From: CAZYCC01 sp964645985
GTDB taxonomy: Bacteria > Bacillota > Clostridia > Oscillospirales > CAG-272
NCBI GenBank assembly: GCA_964645985.1
Contig: CAZYCC010000040.1
Coordinates: 1-14,577, forward strand
Reading direction: 5' to 3'
Length of the DNA stretch: 14,577 nucleotides
This document shows, in pieces, positions 5,525-14,396 of the stretch. Each line of letters starts with the position of its first letter. The first letter of the stretch is position 1. Made by a program: the position numbers and the translations under genes. The notes under the pieces were generated by a model. The model saw only the letters and a list, made by a program, of their open reading frames with translations, was not told where the DNA came from and searched no databases.

Positions 5525-7746
5525 TTCTCGCCTCGCTTTTTCTTTGCGATAACGTAGAGGATGAATCCTCCCACGCCGAGGAGAAGGAGTGCGCCGATCA
5601 CCGCGAGGATCACGACAAAGTAGGACGGCATCCCCTCGTCCGCCGCCTCCCCCTCGGAGGAGACGTCGGGGATGCTCGCGCCGCCGGTCTGCGTGTCGAC
5701 CTGCACGCGGTCGTTGTTGTTTGTCTCGTAGTCGACCGTGCGCCCCTTCACGGCGAGGACGGTGTCGGATAAGAACTTGGTCAGCTCATCGTAGACGACA
5801 TAGAACTGCCCCTGCCCGTCGAGCGTGTAGTAGGCGTGGCGTGAGTTATATAGGTAAAAGCGCAGCGTGTGCTCCTGATCTCGCACCGTGTGGATAGTGA
5901 TGGTCACATCCGGCGCGCTCATATCGAGCCGCGAGAGCACTTCCTCCGGCACATCGAGCTGCACGCCGATGGTGATCAGCACCATATACAGCTGCTTGAA
6001 GTTGGTGGGGCCGTCGTCCTTGCTGTCGGTGGGGTCGGGCAGCGGGCCGCCGAGAGAATCGACGTCGACATTTGTAAGAACCTGTATCTCGCTGCCGTCC
6101 GCCGCGGTCGATGCCTTGCTCGTTAGGCGGAAGGTCTCCTTTACGCGCGGAACGCCCGCCGCGACATAGCTGTCGGAGACGGCGGTGGAGTCGACCGTCA
6201 TATCCTTAACGGAATAGACCGACCCGAGATAAATCGACGCGTCGATGAACTTTTTCGCGTCCCACTCCATAAAGGGGACGGCGGAGGCGTCCGCCTCGAC
6301 AATCGTGTCGAGCAGCGCGACATAGACATAGTATTTGCCGTCCTCGGTTCTCTCGCTGAAGAGCAGCTCCTGCGGCAAGTCCGACTTTGAAAAGGAGAGC
6401 ACCATGTGCGGCATTGTCGCGGGGTCGGGCGGGGCGCTCACCGCCTCGCTCGCCGCCTCGCCCGATGTGAGGTCATCGTAATAGGCGGGGACGTGGATAT
6501 TGTACTCGGCGAGCTGCGCCGCTGTAACGTTCTCGCCGTCCTTCGCGTGCAGGACAACGCGCGTGCCCTGAATGCCGCCGCGCAGGGTGTTGTAGAGCAT
6601 CTCCATGTAGGTGGAGCTGGCGTTGTACTCGATGCCGTTCGGCAGGAAGACGTGGTTGTTCTTCGCCGTCTCGCTCTGGATGATTTCTCCCTCGCTGAGC
6701 GTGCGGATTTTGAGGAAGGAAACGCCCTCGTGGTAAATATCGAAGCGCTCGGGGACATAGTCCTTCTCGTCGAGCGGCAGGGTGAGCGCCGGGTTGAAGA
6801 GATCGTAGAGCGCAAGGTTGGCGCACATCCCGAGCGTCCCGCTGACGATATAAACGACCGGCCGCCGCTCGCCCTCGTGCGCGTACATCGCGTAATACCC
6901 CGCGCCGGTCGCCGTCTGATTGCCGACCGTAATGGTGTGGTGCTCGCCCTCTTTCGTCGTAATCTCGCAGACGGCGGGACTATCCTCCGGCGAGAGACCA
7001 TAGTCGGAGAGGGCGATGTCCTCGCCGCGCGCCGCGCGCGAGCTGAAGGTCGCGCTGCCCATCGTGTAGACTATCGTCGTCCAAGTGGTGGTGTCATAGA
7101 GGGCATTGCGGTGGTCGCGGATAAAGAAGTCCTCGCCGTCCTCGTCGTAATAAAAGCCCCAGCTGCCGCTCTTGTTGGAGATAGTCAGCTCCGCCACCTC
7201 CTCGCGGGAGACGGTCGGCATCATACCGAGGAAGCCGCTCTCGGTGCGCGCCTCGCCCTCCTCCGGGACGAGCTCCTCCTTCTGCCCGGGCGTATCGGTG
7301 CTCTCCTTCACGAGCGGGCGGATGAGGGCGAAATACACCGGGATCATCGCGAGCGCGATCGCCGCGAGGACAAGGATAATTTTCGTCGTGCGCCCGGCGA
7401 GCCGCTTGCCCGAATCGGTCTTGCGCGTTTTTTCTGCCGCGCGCGCGCGCTCCTTCTCAGCGCGGCGGCGGTCGCGGCTGCTCTCGGTCCCGGTAAGATA
7501 GTTGCGGATCGCCGCGGCGTTCTTTGTGCGCCCCGCGCCGCCCTCCTCACCGGGTTCGGCGATGAGATCCTCGGCGAGTTTCCCGTCGGGGAGCCGCTCG
7601 CCGTGTTCCTCGGCGGCGCCGCCAGACCCGCCCGCGCGCGCTTTGCTGACCTCGCCGGAACGCTCACCTGCCCCCGCCCCGGGGGAGGGTTCGCGCGGGG
7701 AGGTCTCCTCCCGGTCGCTATCTTTTTTTGAGTAGTCTATTCGCAT
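5521..7746 (-). CDS. DUF4340-like membrane protein of a Gld-type ABC system
   Basis: A 741-aa protein with two membrane segments. Residues 1-120 are charged, low-complexity and probably disordered in the cytoplasm; TM1 is about 121-143; a large external region (about 145-705) resembles DUF4340 (EVAELTISNKSGSWGFYYDEDG, then a GNQTATGAGYYAMY segment); TM2 is about 710-732 with a KKKRGEK tail. DUF4340 proteins are commonly encoded beside GldG-type ABC auxiliary proteins; their biochemical role is unknown. The ATG at 7746 is chosen because GAGAG lies just upstream; an in-frame GTG at 7791 would add 15 residues without a convincing binding site. The gene follows the GldG-like gene by 66 bp and overlaps the parvulin gene by four bases. 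The long N-terminal extension and the C-terminal TM are its odd points. Confidence 0.78.
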   Translation of the reverse strand: MRIDYSKKDSDREETSPREPSPGAGAGERSGEVSKARAGGSGGAAEEHGERLPDGKLAEDLIAEPGEEGGAGRTKNAAAIRNYLTGTESSRDRRRAEKERARAAEKTRKTDSGKRLAGRTTKIILVLAAIALAMIPVYFALIRPLVKESTDTPGQKEELVPEEGEARTESGFLGMMPTVSREEVAELTISNKSGSWGFYYDEDGEDFFIRDHRNALYDTTTWTTIVYTMGSATFSSRAARGEDIALSDYGLSPEDSPAVCEITTKEGEHHTITVGNQTATGAGYYAMYAHEGERRPVVYIVSGTLGMCANLALYDLFNPALTLPLDEKDYVPERFDIYHEGVSFLKIRTLSEGEIIQSETAKNNHVFLPNGIEYNASSTYMEMLYNTLRGGIQGTRVVLHAKDGENVTAAQLAEYNIHVPAYYDDLTSGEAASEAVSAPPDPATMPHMVLSFSKSDLPQELLFSERTEDGKYYVYVALLDTIVEADASAVPFMEWDAKKFIDASIYLGSVYSVKDMTVDSTAVSDSYVAAGVPRVKETFRLTSKASTAADGSEIQVLTNVDVDSLGGPLPDPTDSKDDGPTNFKQLYMVLITIGVQLDVPEEVLSRLDMSAPDVTITIHTVRDQEHTLRFYLYNSRHAYYTLDGQGQFYVVYDELTKFLSDTVLAVKGRTVDYETNNNDRVQVDTQTGGASIPDVSSEGEAADEGMPSYFVVILAVIGALLLLGVGGFILYVIAKKKRGEK

Positions 7747-7812
7747 AACGCTCTCGTTTTTCCTTGCGCAAAATCCCCCGTTCTCCCGCACGCTCGCGCG
7801 TCGGGGCGGCGC

Positions 7813-9339
7813 TTAGAGATACCGCCTCTTGACGAATACCACCGTGCCAACGCCGAGGATGACGAGCGGGATCGCGACCGAGATGAGAATCATATTGCCG
7901 TTCGCCTCGCCCTCGGTGATGTCGAGCGCTTCGCCTGTGTACTCGCGGAAGCTGATGTTTGCGCTCTCCGTGTCGACATTGTCGACGACCATCGCGCGCA
8001 GCATCGAGTAAAGAATGTCCTTGTTGGCGTAGCCGCCGCGCAGGCGCGCGTCGGAAATGAAATCCGAACTGCCCCCCGCGAGGACATAGTTGTCGTATGC
8101 CTCACCTGTCGTCGAGTCCATAATCTGCTCGCTCATCGAGACGGCGAGCAGGGGTTTGCCGGCGGCGGAGACCGGCTCGCTCTCTCCCGTTAGACTTTGC
8201 GCGACGGCGCCGCCGGATGTTTCGAGGACGGGCGAGGCGAAGCGCGTCGTGTGCGTGTTGGCAGAAGAGAACTCAAGCAGCGTCAGCGTGGAGCTGTCCG
8301 AGACGACGGTCTTAGGGACCGTGTCGAGCGCGCGCACCGAGCTGTGCAGGGAGGCGCCCAGCTCCGTATCGGTGTGATAGGTGCAGGAGATGGTGCGCCC
8401 GTCGACCGAGAGGGAGGCGGCGTCGCTCTCGATAACGAGGTTGGAGTCGAACTTGATGCCCCAGTCGATGAGCAGGTCCTGCAGGTTCGGGAGATTGTCC
8501 TGATAGCGCGGGTCGACGAAGACCATCATATGCCCGAAGCGGTCGAGGAAGCTATCGAGCTTCTTCACCTCGTTGACCGGGTCGTTCACACCCCAGAGGT
8601 CTGTCTTCGGCGAATTGATGACAACGAGCCGCCCCTTCTCGGGGTCAAGGTCGGCGGTTTGCAGGTCGAGCTCCTCCACCGCGAAGCCAACGGTTTCGAG
8701 AAGTGAGCGAAATTCGCCGAGGTTCTCGGTGTCCTCGCCGTGCCCTGTGAGAAGGTAAGCGATAGCGTCCTTTGAGACGAGCGACATCAGCGTCACGGTG
8801 ATTCGCCTTTCCCCCGAGAAGCCGATGACCTCGCCCGACTCGCTGTCGGTCGTTAGGAAGTTGTTCGGAGAGAGAATTTTGTACTGCCCGCCCGGCCCCT
8901 CAAAAACGATGTCGGTCGGCTCGAGGCGCGCGTTCTCGGCGTGGCGCAGATACTGCTTGACCCGCTCGGGGTGCAGGTCAGGGTTGACGAAGTCGACCTC
9001 GATAAAGTCAAACGCCGCCTCGTATTTCTTCGTGAGCTCATAGACCTCACGCAGGGTCTTGTCGGAGGACGAGCGCACGCGGTCCTCCTCCGACATAAAG
9101 ACGATTTTCGCCTTATCCTCGCCGAAGCTGCTCTTCACCGTGTCGAGCAGGCTGTATGTCAGGGGCGAGATGTCGTAAATCTCATCGCGCGTCATATCGA
9201 GCGTCAGGTGGTAGTGGTCGACGAGCGCCGAAAAAATGACGTTCAGCCCGATCACCACCGCGATGACCGCCGCGGTCAGCGCGATCGACAGCGCCCCGAA
9301 CTTGAACTTTTTCTTTTTGCTGTTCGATAGACTCGCCAT
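7813..9339 (-). CDS. GldG-like ABC-system auxiliary protein
   Basis: A 508-aa membrane-anchored protein. After a basic N-terminus (KKKKFKF), TM1 spans about 15-38, followed by LTLDMTRDEIYDISPLTYSLL, characteristic of GldG-type proteins (ABC_transp_aux region). The external domain contains TGHGE (a motif seen in the family), ENLGEFRSLLETVGFAVEELDL and LVVINSPKTDL, a fold resembling glutamine-amidotransferase-like domains. C-terminal TM2 is about 481-503, ending in KRRYL. In Bacteroidetes, GldA/F/G are needed for gliding; in Clostridia the same gene set occurs without gliding and its substrate is unknown. The ATG at 9339 has only a weak binding site (GGCAGAA). It lies 92 bp beyond the permease gene. 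Confidence 0.87.
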   Translation of the reverse strand: MASLSNSKKKKFKFGALSIALTAAVIAVVIGLNVIFSALVDHYHLTLDMTRDEIYDISPLTYSLLDTVKSSFGEDKAKIVFMSEEDRVRSSSDKTLREVYELTKKYEAAFDFIEVDFVNPDLHPERVKQYLRHAENARLEPTDIVFEGPGGQYKILSPNNFLTTDSESGEVIGFSGERRITVTLMSLVSKDAIAYLLTGHGEDTENLGEFRSLLETVGFAVEELDLQTADLDPEKGRLVVINSPKTDLWGVNDPVNEVKKLDSFLDRFGHMMVFVDPRYQDNLPNLQDLLIDWGIKFDSNLVIESDAASLSVDGRTISCTYHTDTELGASLHSSVRALDTVPKTVVSDSSTLTLLEFSSANTHTTRFASPVLETSGGAVAQSLTGESEPVSAAGKPLLAVSMSEQIMDSTTGEAYDNYVLAGGSSDFISDARLRGGYANKDILYSMLRAMVVDNVDTESANISFREYTGEALDITEGEANGNMILISVAIPLVILGVGTVVFVKRRYL

Positions 9340-9431
9340 AAGTTTCTGCCGTCAAAAGGAAGCCGGTTCTGCCGCTCGCTCGCGCGCCGCGCGCCCGCGG
9401 CTTTTGCGGGGAGCGGCGGGAGCCTCGCCGC

Positions 9432-10139
9432 TCAGCTCCAGCGGCGCCTCTCGAAAACGCGCACCGTGAGGAAAAGGAAGACGCCGCTCAGCGAAAGATA
9501 GTAGAGCAGCGCCGCCGGGTCGAAAATGCCGTAGGTGAAGTTGGAGAAGCGGTTGAGGATAGAGAACCAGTCGAGCACCGTGCGCAGAAAGGGAACGGTG
9601 ATGTAGGAGTTAAAGACCGAGAGCATCATCAGCACGAGCAGCACCGCCATTGTGACGAGCGCGGCGATGATCTGATTTTCGGTGAGCGAGGAGATGAAGA
9701 CACCTATCGCGATGCACGCCGCGCCGACGAGCAGCGCCGACAGCAGTGACCCCGCGATCACCGCGCCGGAGGGCGAGCCGTACGCCTGCAAAATGAGGAA
9801 GTTCAGCCCCGCGCCGGCAACGGCGATGGCGAAGACGGTGTACGCCGCTAAAAACTTCCCCATCACAACAGAGAGGAGCGACACGGGCGAGGTGAGGAGC
9901 AGGCGGTCGGTGCCCGCGCGCTTTTCCTCCGAGAAGGTCTTCATCGTCAAAATCGGGATGAGGAGGATGAACGCCATAATGAAATAGGTGAAGTAATTCT
10001 CCACCGAGCTGTTCACCCCCTGCTTGAGGGTATTAAACGAGAAGAGAAACCCGTTAGCCGAGAGGAAGATCGCAAGGAAGATATACCCGGTCGGCGTTGT
10101 GAAGTAGGAGCGGAGCTCCCGCTTGTATATGGCGGTCAT
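9432..10139 (-). CDS. ABC transporter permease, GldF-like
   Basis: A 235-aa ABC-2 type permease with six predicted membrane segments at about 18-36, 49-66, 96-118, 124-150, 156-176 and 207-227. The N-terminal sequence YKRELRSYFTTPTGYIFLAIF and the loop MKTFSEEKRAGTDRLLLTSPVS are typical of GldF and related ABC-2 permeases. Its ATG overlaps the ATPase stop by four bases (ATGA), so the two are translationally coupled and surely form one transporter. Substrate unknown. Confidence 0.92.
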   Translation of the reverse strand: MTAIYKRELRSYFTTPTGYIFLAIFLSANGFLFSFNTLKQGVNSSVENYFTYFIMAFILLIPILTMKTFSEEKRAGTDRLLLTSPVSLLSVVMGKFLAAYTVFAIAVAGAGLNFLILQAYGSPSGAVIAGSLLSALLVGAACIAIGVFISSLTENQIIAALVTMAVLLVLMMLSVFNSYITVPFLRTVLDWFSILNRFSNFTYGIFDPAALLYYLSLSGVFLFLTVRVFERRRWS

Positions 10140-11128
10140 TGCGCCCTCCTTCCCTTCATTTTGCGGTTATCGCGGCGGCGGGAGGGCTTGCCCTCGCTCT
10201 CGTCCACCACCGAGATGAAGATGTCCTCAAGGTCCATGCCCATCGTCTCCAGACCTATAATCGCGTACCCCTCGCGCGCCATGCGCGCGAAAAGAGGCTT
10301 GCGCACATCAACGCCCGGGGTCGTTTCGATATAGAAGCTGTAGCTGTCCATATCGCGCGCGCCGAGCCTGTCTACCCGCGCCACGCCCGGCAGCTCGTTT
10401 TTGAGGATCGCGTAGACCTCGCGTTCGGGGCCGCAAATCTTCACCTGTAATTTGCGGCTGCCGGCGACCGCTTTGGAGATTTCCTCTGTTTTTTCGTTCG
10501 CCACGATTTTTCCCTTGTCGATGATGAGAATGCGGTCGCAGACCGCCTGCACCTCCGGCAAAATGTGCGTGGAGAGGATGACTGTGTGGCTCTTTCCGAG
10601 CTCCCGAATGAGCTCCCGTATTTCGATAATCTGGCGCGGGTCAAGCCCGACGGTCGGCTCATCGAAAATCAGCACCTCCGGCCCCCCGACGAGCGCCTGC
10701 GCGATGCCCACCCGCTGCCGGTACCCCTTTGACAGGTTTCGGATCACACGCCCTCGCACATCGCTCACCCGCACGATTTCCATCACTTCATTGAGGTGCT
10801 CTTTGCGCGGCAGAGTGCAGGATCGCAGCTCGTAAATGAAGGAGAGGTATTCCTCGACCGTCATATCCAGGTAAAGCGGCGGCTGCTCGGGCAAAAACCC
10901 GATCTGCCGCTTCGCCGCGATCGGGTCATCGAGGATGTCCACCCCGCCGATCTCCGCGCGCCCCTCATCGCAGGAGAGGTACCCGCAGAGGATATTCATC
11001 GCGGTAGACTTCCCCGCGCCGTTTGGCCCGAGGAACCCGACGATCTCCCCGTCTTCCACCTCAAAGGAGACGTCGTCTAGCGCGCGCAGCGCGCCGTAGT
11101 TCTTCGTCAAATGCTCGATTTTAATCAT
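10136..11128 (-). CDS. ABC transporter ATP-binding protein, GldA-like
   Basis: A 330-aa ATPase with complete motifs: Walker A GPNGAGKST (34-42), Q-loop PEQPPLY (80-86), signature LSKGYRQ (132-138), Walker B VLIFDE (152-157) with D-loop GLDP (161-164), and H-loop H188. A C-terminal domain of about 110 residues follows (DUF4162-like), ending in a very basic tail (RRRDNRKMKGRR). It powers the permease whose gene overlaps it by four bases. No purine-rich ribosome binding site is visible before the ATG (CTTCCCTACTCCGCA), which is unusual beside the other genes. No clear promoter was found in the 187 bp upstream, so readthrough from the flavodiiron gene is possible. Confidence 0.93.
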   Translation of the reverse strand: MIKIEHLTKNYGALRALDDVSFEVEDGEIVGFLGPNGAGKSTAMNILCGYLSCDEGRAEIGGVDILDDPIAAKRQIGFLPEQPPLYLDMTVEEYLSFIYELRSCTLPRKEHLNEVMEIVRVSDVRGRVIRNLSKGYRQRVGIAQALVGGPEVLIFDEPTVGLDPRQIIEIRELIRELGKSHTVILSTHILPEVQAVCDRILIIDKGKIVANEKTEEISKAVAGSRKLQVKICGPEREVYAILKNELPGVARVDRLGARDMDSYSFYIETTPGVDVRKPLFARMAREGYAIIGLETMGMDLEDIFISVVDESEGKPSRRRDNRKMKGRRAQ

Positions 11129-11315
11129 TGCGGAGTAGGGAAGGGAAAAGAGCTCACGGCGGGGGCGGGGGAATGCTCCCGGGGAGCCTCGCGGGGCGAG
11201 ATTTTGTGCGGCGCGCTCGCGATGCGCCGCCGCGCGGTGTATCGCCGTTTTTGTCCCGTGCTTTTGCCGCTTTTGCGGCTATCGCGGGTTTTCACCGCGC
11301 GCGGCCCCGCGGCGG
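11129..11315 (-). other. Spacer between flavodiiron and ABC genes
   Basis: It holds a five-pair hairpin with a TTTT loop (11266-11279, GCCGC/GCGGC) and further GC dyads near the flavodiiron stop. No T-tract terminator on the - strand and no TTGAC-type -35 box were found, so there is no clear transcriptional break. Confidence 0.4.
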
Positions 11316-13100
11316 TTATTTCAAGGGTTCGAAATCGGCGGCGCCGTGCTTGCAGAGCGGGCAGACAAAGTCGGGCGGCAGCTCCTCCCCCTCATAGACA
11401 TAGCCGCAGATCTTGCAAACAAAGCCGCGCTTGCCCTCGGCGTTCGGTTTCGGCTTGACGTGCGAATGATAATAGGTGTAGGTCATCGTCGGAGCGCGCG
11501 AGAGGACGCGCGATTCGGTGACGCGGCAGAGAAAGCACCCGTGCGTGCCGAGGTCGATCACCCGCTCGACCTCGAGCGAGAGGACGGCGCTGCTGTGTTC
11601 GGTGAGGTAAGGGAGGCCATTCGCCGTGCGCGGTAGCGAGAGCCCCTCGAGCTTATCTACCGTGCGCCCGCTTTGGAAGCCGAAGCGCTCAAAGAGCGCG
11701 AAGGGCGCGTCCTCGGTGAGAGGGCAGACATTGCACTTGCCGGTTTTCTCGATAACGCCGTAGGAGTAGTTGTCCTTACTCACCGTCACCGCAACGAGGG
11801 TGGGGGCGCTTGTCACCTGGCAGACCGTGTTGCAGATCATCGCGTTCGCGCGCCGTCCGTCATCGCTTGTCAGGGCGTACAGCCCGTAGCCGATGGAGAA
11901 GAGCGCGGCGGGGTCGCAAGACGGGACCTCCCGCGCCTCCGGATACTCGCGCGTCAGCTCTTTCGCGAGCGCGTCAATTTGCGCGCGAGACTCCTCCGAG
12001 AGGGCGGAGCGCAGCGACACGGTAGGCTCGGCGAGCATAATATTCGGCAGGGGCGAGAGCGCCTCGCGCATGACTTTCGCCGCCTGCGGCGCCCAGCTGC
12101 CGTTCTCGATGAGCGCGACCGTGCGGTTGCGGTAGCCGTGCTCGATAAGGTGACTTAGGAAGGTGCGCATAAAGGGGAACACGCCCGCGTTGTAGGTCGT
12201 TGTCGCAAGGACAAGCTTGCGGTAGCGGAAGGCGTCCTCAAGCGCCTCCGCCATATCGCAGCGCGCGAGGTCGTGAATAGCGACTTTTGGGCAGCCTCCC
12301 GCGAAAAGTCGCTCGGCGAGCAGCTCGACCGCCTCGGCGGTGTGCCCGTAGACCGAGGTGTAGGCGATGGTGATACCGTCGCTCTCTGGCTCGTAGGACG
12401 ACCAGGTGTTATATAGCGACAGAACGTGAGGAATCGTCTCTTTCAGCATGGGGCCGTGCAGCGGGCAGATGAGGGTAATCCTCGCCCCCGCGAGCTTTTT
12501 CAGCAGAGCCTGCACCTGCGCGCCGTACTTGCCGACGATACCGAAATAATACCGCCGCGCCTCGCAGTCCCACTCCTCCTCGGTATCGAGCGCGCCGAAC
12601 TTGCCAAAGGCGTCCGCCGAGAAGAGCACCCCCTCACTCTCCTCGAGGGTCACGGTGACCTCCGGCCAGTGCACCATCGGCGCGGCAAAAAACCGCAGCG
12701 TGTGCGCCCCGAGCGGGAGCGTGTCTCCCTCTTTGAGGATGAGCCGACTCTCCTCGTACTCCTCGCCGAAGAAGGCGCGCATCATCGGGAACGCCTTCGC
12801 GCTCGCGGCGATGGTCGCCGTGGGGTAGGCGCGATGAAAGGCGGCGATACTTCCCGCGTGATCCGGCTCCATATGCTGGACAATGAGGTAGTCGGGCGCG
12901 CGCCCTCCCGCCGCCGCCGCGATGTTCGCGAGCCACTCATGGCAAAAGCGCGCGTCGACGCTGTCGAGGACGGCGGTCTTCTCATCGGCGAGGAAATAGG
13001 AGTTGTACGCCATCCCGTTTGGCACGGGGTACTGCCCCTCAAAAAGATCTGTCAAATGATCGTTTACGCCGACGTAAGTGATAAAAGCGGGAAGTGTCAT
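11316..13100 (-). CDS. Flavodiiron protein fused to flavin reductase and rubredoxin (O2/NO reductase)
   Basis: A 594-aa cytoplasmic oxygen- or NO-detoxifying enzyme. Domains: metallo-beta-lactamase-like diiron core (about 1-240) with ligands H76, E78 and D80 (HMEPDH), H144 (MVHW), D163 (SADAFG) and H215 (PLHGP); FMN-binding flavodoxin (about 243-385; TSVYGHTAEAV); flavin-reductase-like split barrel (about 400-545); C-terminal rubredoxin (about 557-594) with CKIC and CPLC. The last two together match high-molecular-weight rubredoxin, which passes electrons from NADH to the flavodiiron protein in Moorella as a separate protein. All parts here are in one chain, so it may use NAD(P)H directly. 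The ATG at 13100 is chosen because GAAAGG lies seven bases before it and homology begins there; the open frame extends 100 residues further upstream without similarity. Confidence 0.94.
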   Translation of the reverse strand: MTLPAFITYVGVNDHLTDLFEGQYPVPNGMAYNSYFLADEKTAVLDSVDARFCHEWLANIAAAAGGRAPDYLIVQHMEPDHAGSIAAFHRAYPTATIAASAKAFPMMRAFFGEEYEESRLILKEGDTLPLGAHTLRFFAAPMVHWPEVTVTLEESEGVLFSADAFGKFGALDTEEEWDCEARRYYFGIVGKYGAQVQALLKKLAGARITLICPLHGPMLKETIPHVLSLYNTWSSYEPESDGITIAYTSVYGHTAEAVELLAERLFAGGCPKVAIHDLARCDMAEALEDAFRYRKLVLATTTYNAGVFPFMRTFLSHLIEHGYRNRTVALIENGSWAPQAAKVMREALSPLPNIMLAEPTVSLRSALSEESRAQIDALAKELTREYPEAREVPSCDPAALFSIGYGLYALTSDDGRRANAMICNTVCQVTSAPTLVAVTVSKDNYSYGVIEKTGKCNVCPLTEDAPFALFERFGFQSGRTVDKLEGLSLPRTANGLPYLTEHSSAVLSLEVERVIDLGTHGCFLCRVTESRVLSRAPTMTYTYYHSHVKPKPNAEGKRGFVCKICGYVYEGEELPPDFVCPLCKHGAADFEPLK

Positions 13101-13463
13101 GGGAAAACCTTTCATAAAGAGGAGGAACGAACGCGGAAAAAATGAGTGGCGCGAGCGCGCGGCTGCCGCGAAATGTGCGGGGGTGATCCTCGCGAAGGGT
13201 TCCTTCGAGGGGACGCGCGGGAGCAGGCGATGAATATCGCGGGGGCGGGGTGAGGACCGATCGCGAGGGAAATCCGCCCTATTTGCGGGAGAGGATTTCC
13301 CCTTTAGCGCTCGGAGAAGCAAATCGCGCGCTGTCTGAGGGGGAGGAGCTTTGCAGAAAGCCTCCCGCGATAAGGGAGAGTGCTGCCCTTTTCCCCGCAA
13401 CAGGCGGCGGGCGCATTTCCCCGGGAGGGTTTCTTTCGCGGGAGTGTTTTCCCACGCGGGGCG
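13101..13463 (-). other. Spacer between PHP and flavodiiron genes
   Basis: These 363 bp hold no supported gene. A perfect 9-bp inverted repeat (GGGAAATCC at 13267-13275 with GGATTTCCC at 13293-13301) encloses a shorter GCCC/GGG pairing and makes one extended hairpin. A second hairpin (CGAAGG/CCTTCG) lies near 13200. No T-tract terminator on the - strand and no TTGAC-type promoter were found. Confidence 0.45.
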
Positions 13464-14381
13464 CTACAGATCGGCGAGGAGCAGCTCCTCGGGGGCGGCG
13501 CGCGAGGTTTCGCCATCGCGCACCGCGCGCAGACGGTAGACCGAGCGGAACCCCGCCCGCGCGAGCGCGCGCAGCGCGAGGTGAACTCCTCCGCGCGCGT
13601 GCGCGCGCAGCTGCGCCGGGGTGTGCGCGTCGCTGCCGATGACCATTCTCGCACCGGCGCGCGCAAGAATTTCCAGCAAAAACGGTGCGGGGTAGGGGTC
13701 GGGCCGCCCGGAGCGCAGCACCGCGCCGGTGTTGACCTCAAAGAAGAGCGCGCGCTCTGAGTCCTCCATAAGGACGCGCCGAAGGCCATCGGCGGCGATG
13801 CGGCGATAGCCCTCGTCCTCGCGGAAAAACCGCTCGCCTATGTTGTATTTCGTCAGAATATCCAAATGCCCGACGACGCGCACGCAGTGTGCGGGGTAGC
13901 TCCGCTCCCGGCGCAGATTCTCCGCGACCTCGTCATAGTATGCGCGGGCGAGCGCGGCGGGGTCGCCGCCAAACGCCCCCCGCAGCCCCGCAGCAAACTC
14001 CGCGGGAGAGCTGTCGACGGCGAAAGGAAAAGCACCGGAGCGCAGCGTGTGCGCCGAGTGAATAATATAGTTGAAGGGAGATAGGTTAAGGCGCCGCTCT
14101 CCCGCCCCGGTCATCGTCGCCGCGTCCAGCTCCACCCCGAGCAAAATCTGCGGGGCGCGCGGGTTTCCCTCCGCTCGCCGCCGGAAGCTCGTTATTGTCT
14201 CGACATAGTCGCGCACGCGATCCCACGGCAGAGACCAGTCGTTTTCCCATGGCAGCGGCGAGTGCGCGCTGAACCCGAGCGACACATACCCCGCGCCGGC
14301 CCCCTCCGCCGCCATCACCCGCGCCGGCGCCTTTCCGTCGCAAAAGAGCGAATGCAAATGCAAATCGGCCGCGTACAACAT
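13464..14381 (-). CDS. PHP-family phosphatase, histidinol-phosphatase-like
   Basis: A 305-aa PHP-domain hydrolase, closest by pattern to histidinol-phosphatase of the HisJ/HisK type (histidinol phosphate to histidinol in histidine synthesis). Metal-site motifs run in order: DLHLHS (D6, H8, H10), FSAHSPLPW (H40), GVELD (E84), IIHSAH (H108, H111), VGHLDILTKY (H172, D174), EVNTGA (E215) and GSDAH (D251, H253). The ATG at 14381 is chosen over one nine codons upstream because GGAG lies immediately before it and the motif begins directly after. The promoter at 14397-14425 would start the transcript near 14390, leaving a leader of about nine nucleotides that barely includes the binding site. No other his gene is nearby, so another phosphoester substrate is possible. 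Confidence 0.85.
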   Translation of the reverse strand: MLYAADLHLHSLFCDGKAPARVMAAEGAGAGYVSLGFSAHSPLPWENDWSLPWDRVRDYVETITSFRRRAEGNPRAPQILLGVELDAATMTGAGERRLNLSPFNYIIHSAHTLRSGAFPFAVDSSPAEFAAGLRGAFGGDPAALARAYYDEVAENLRRERSYPAHCVRVVGHLDILTKYNIGERFFREDEGYRRIAADGLRRVLMEDSERALFFEVNTGAVLRSGRPDPYPAPFLLEILARAGARMVIGSDAHTPAQLRAHARGGVHLALRALARAGFRSVYRLRAVRDGETSRAAPEELLLADL

Positions 14382-14396
14382 AAAATCTCCAAGTAA

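Noticed and set aside
6406..7731. 441-aa + strand frame
   Set aside because: Antisense shadow of the DUF4340-like gene; no signal, motif or ribosome binding site.
12426..13145. 239-aa + strand frame
   Set aside because: Antisense shadow of the flavodiiron core, whose metal ligands are all present on the other strand.
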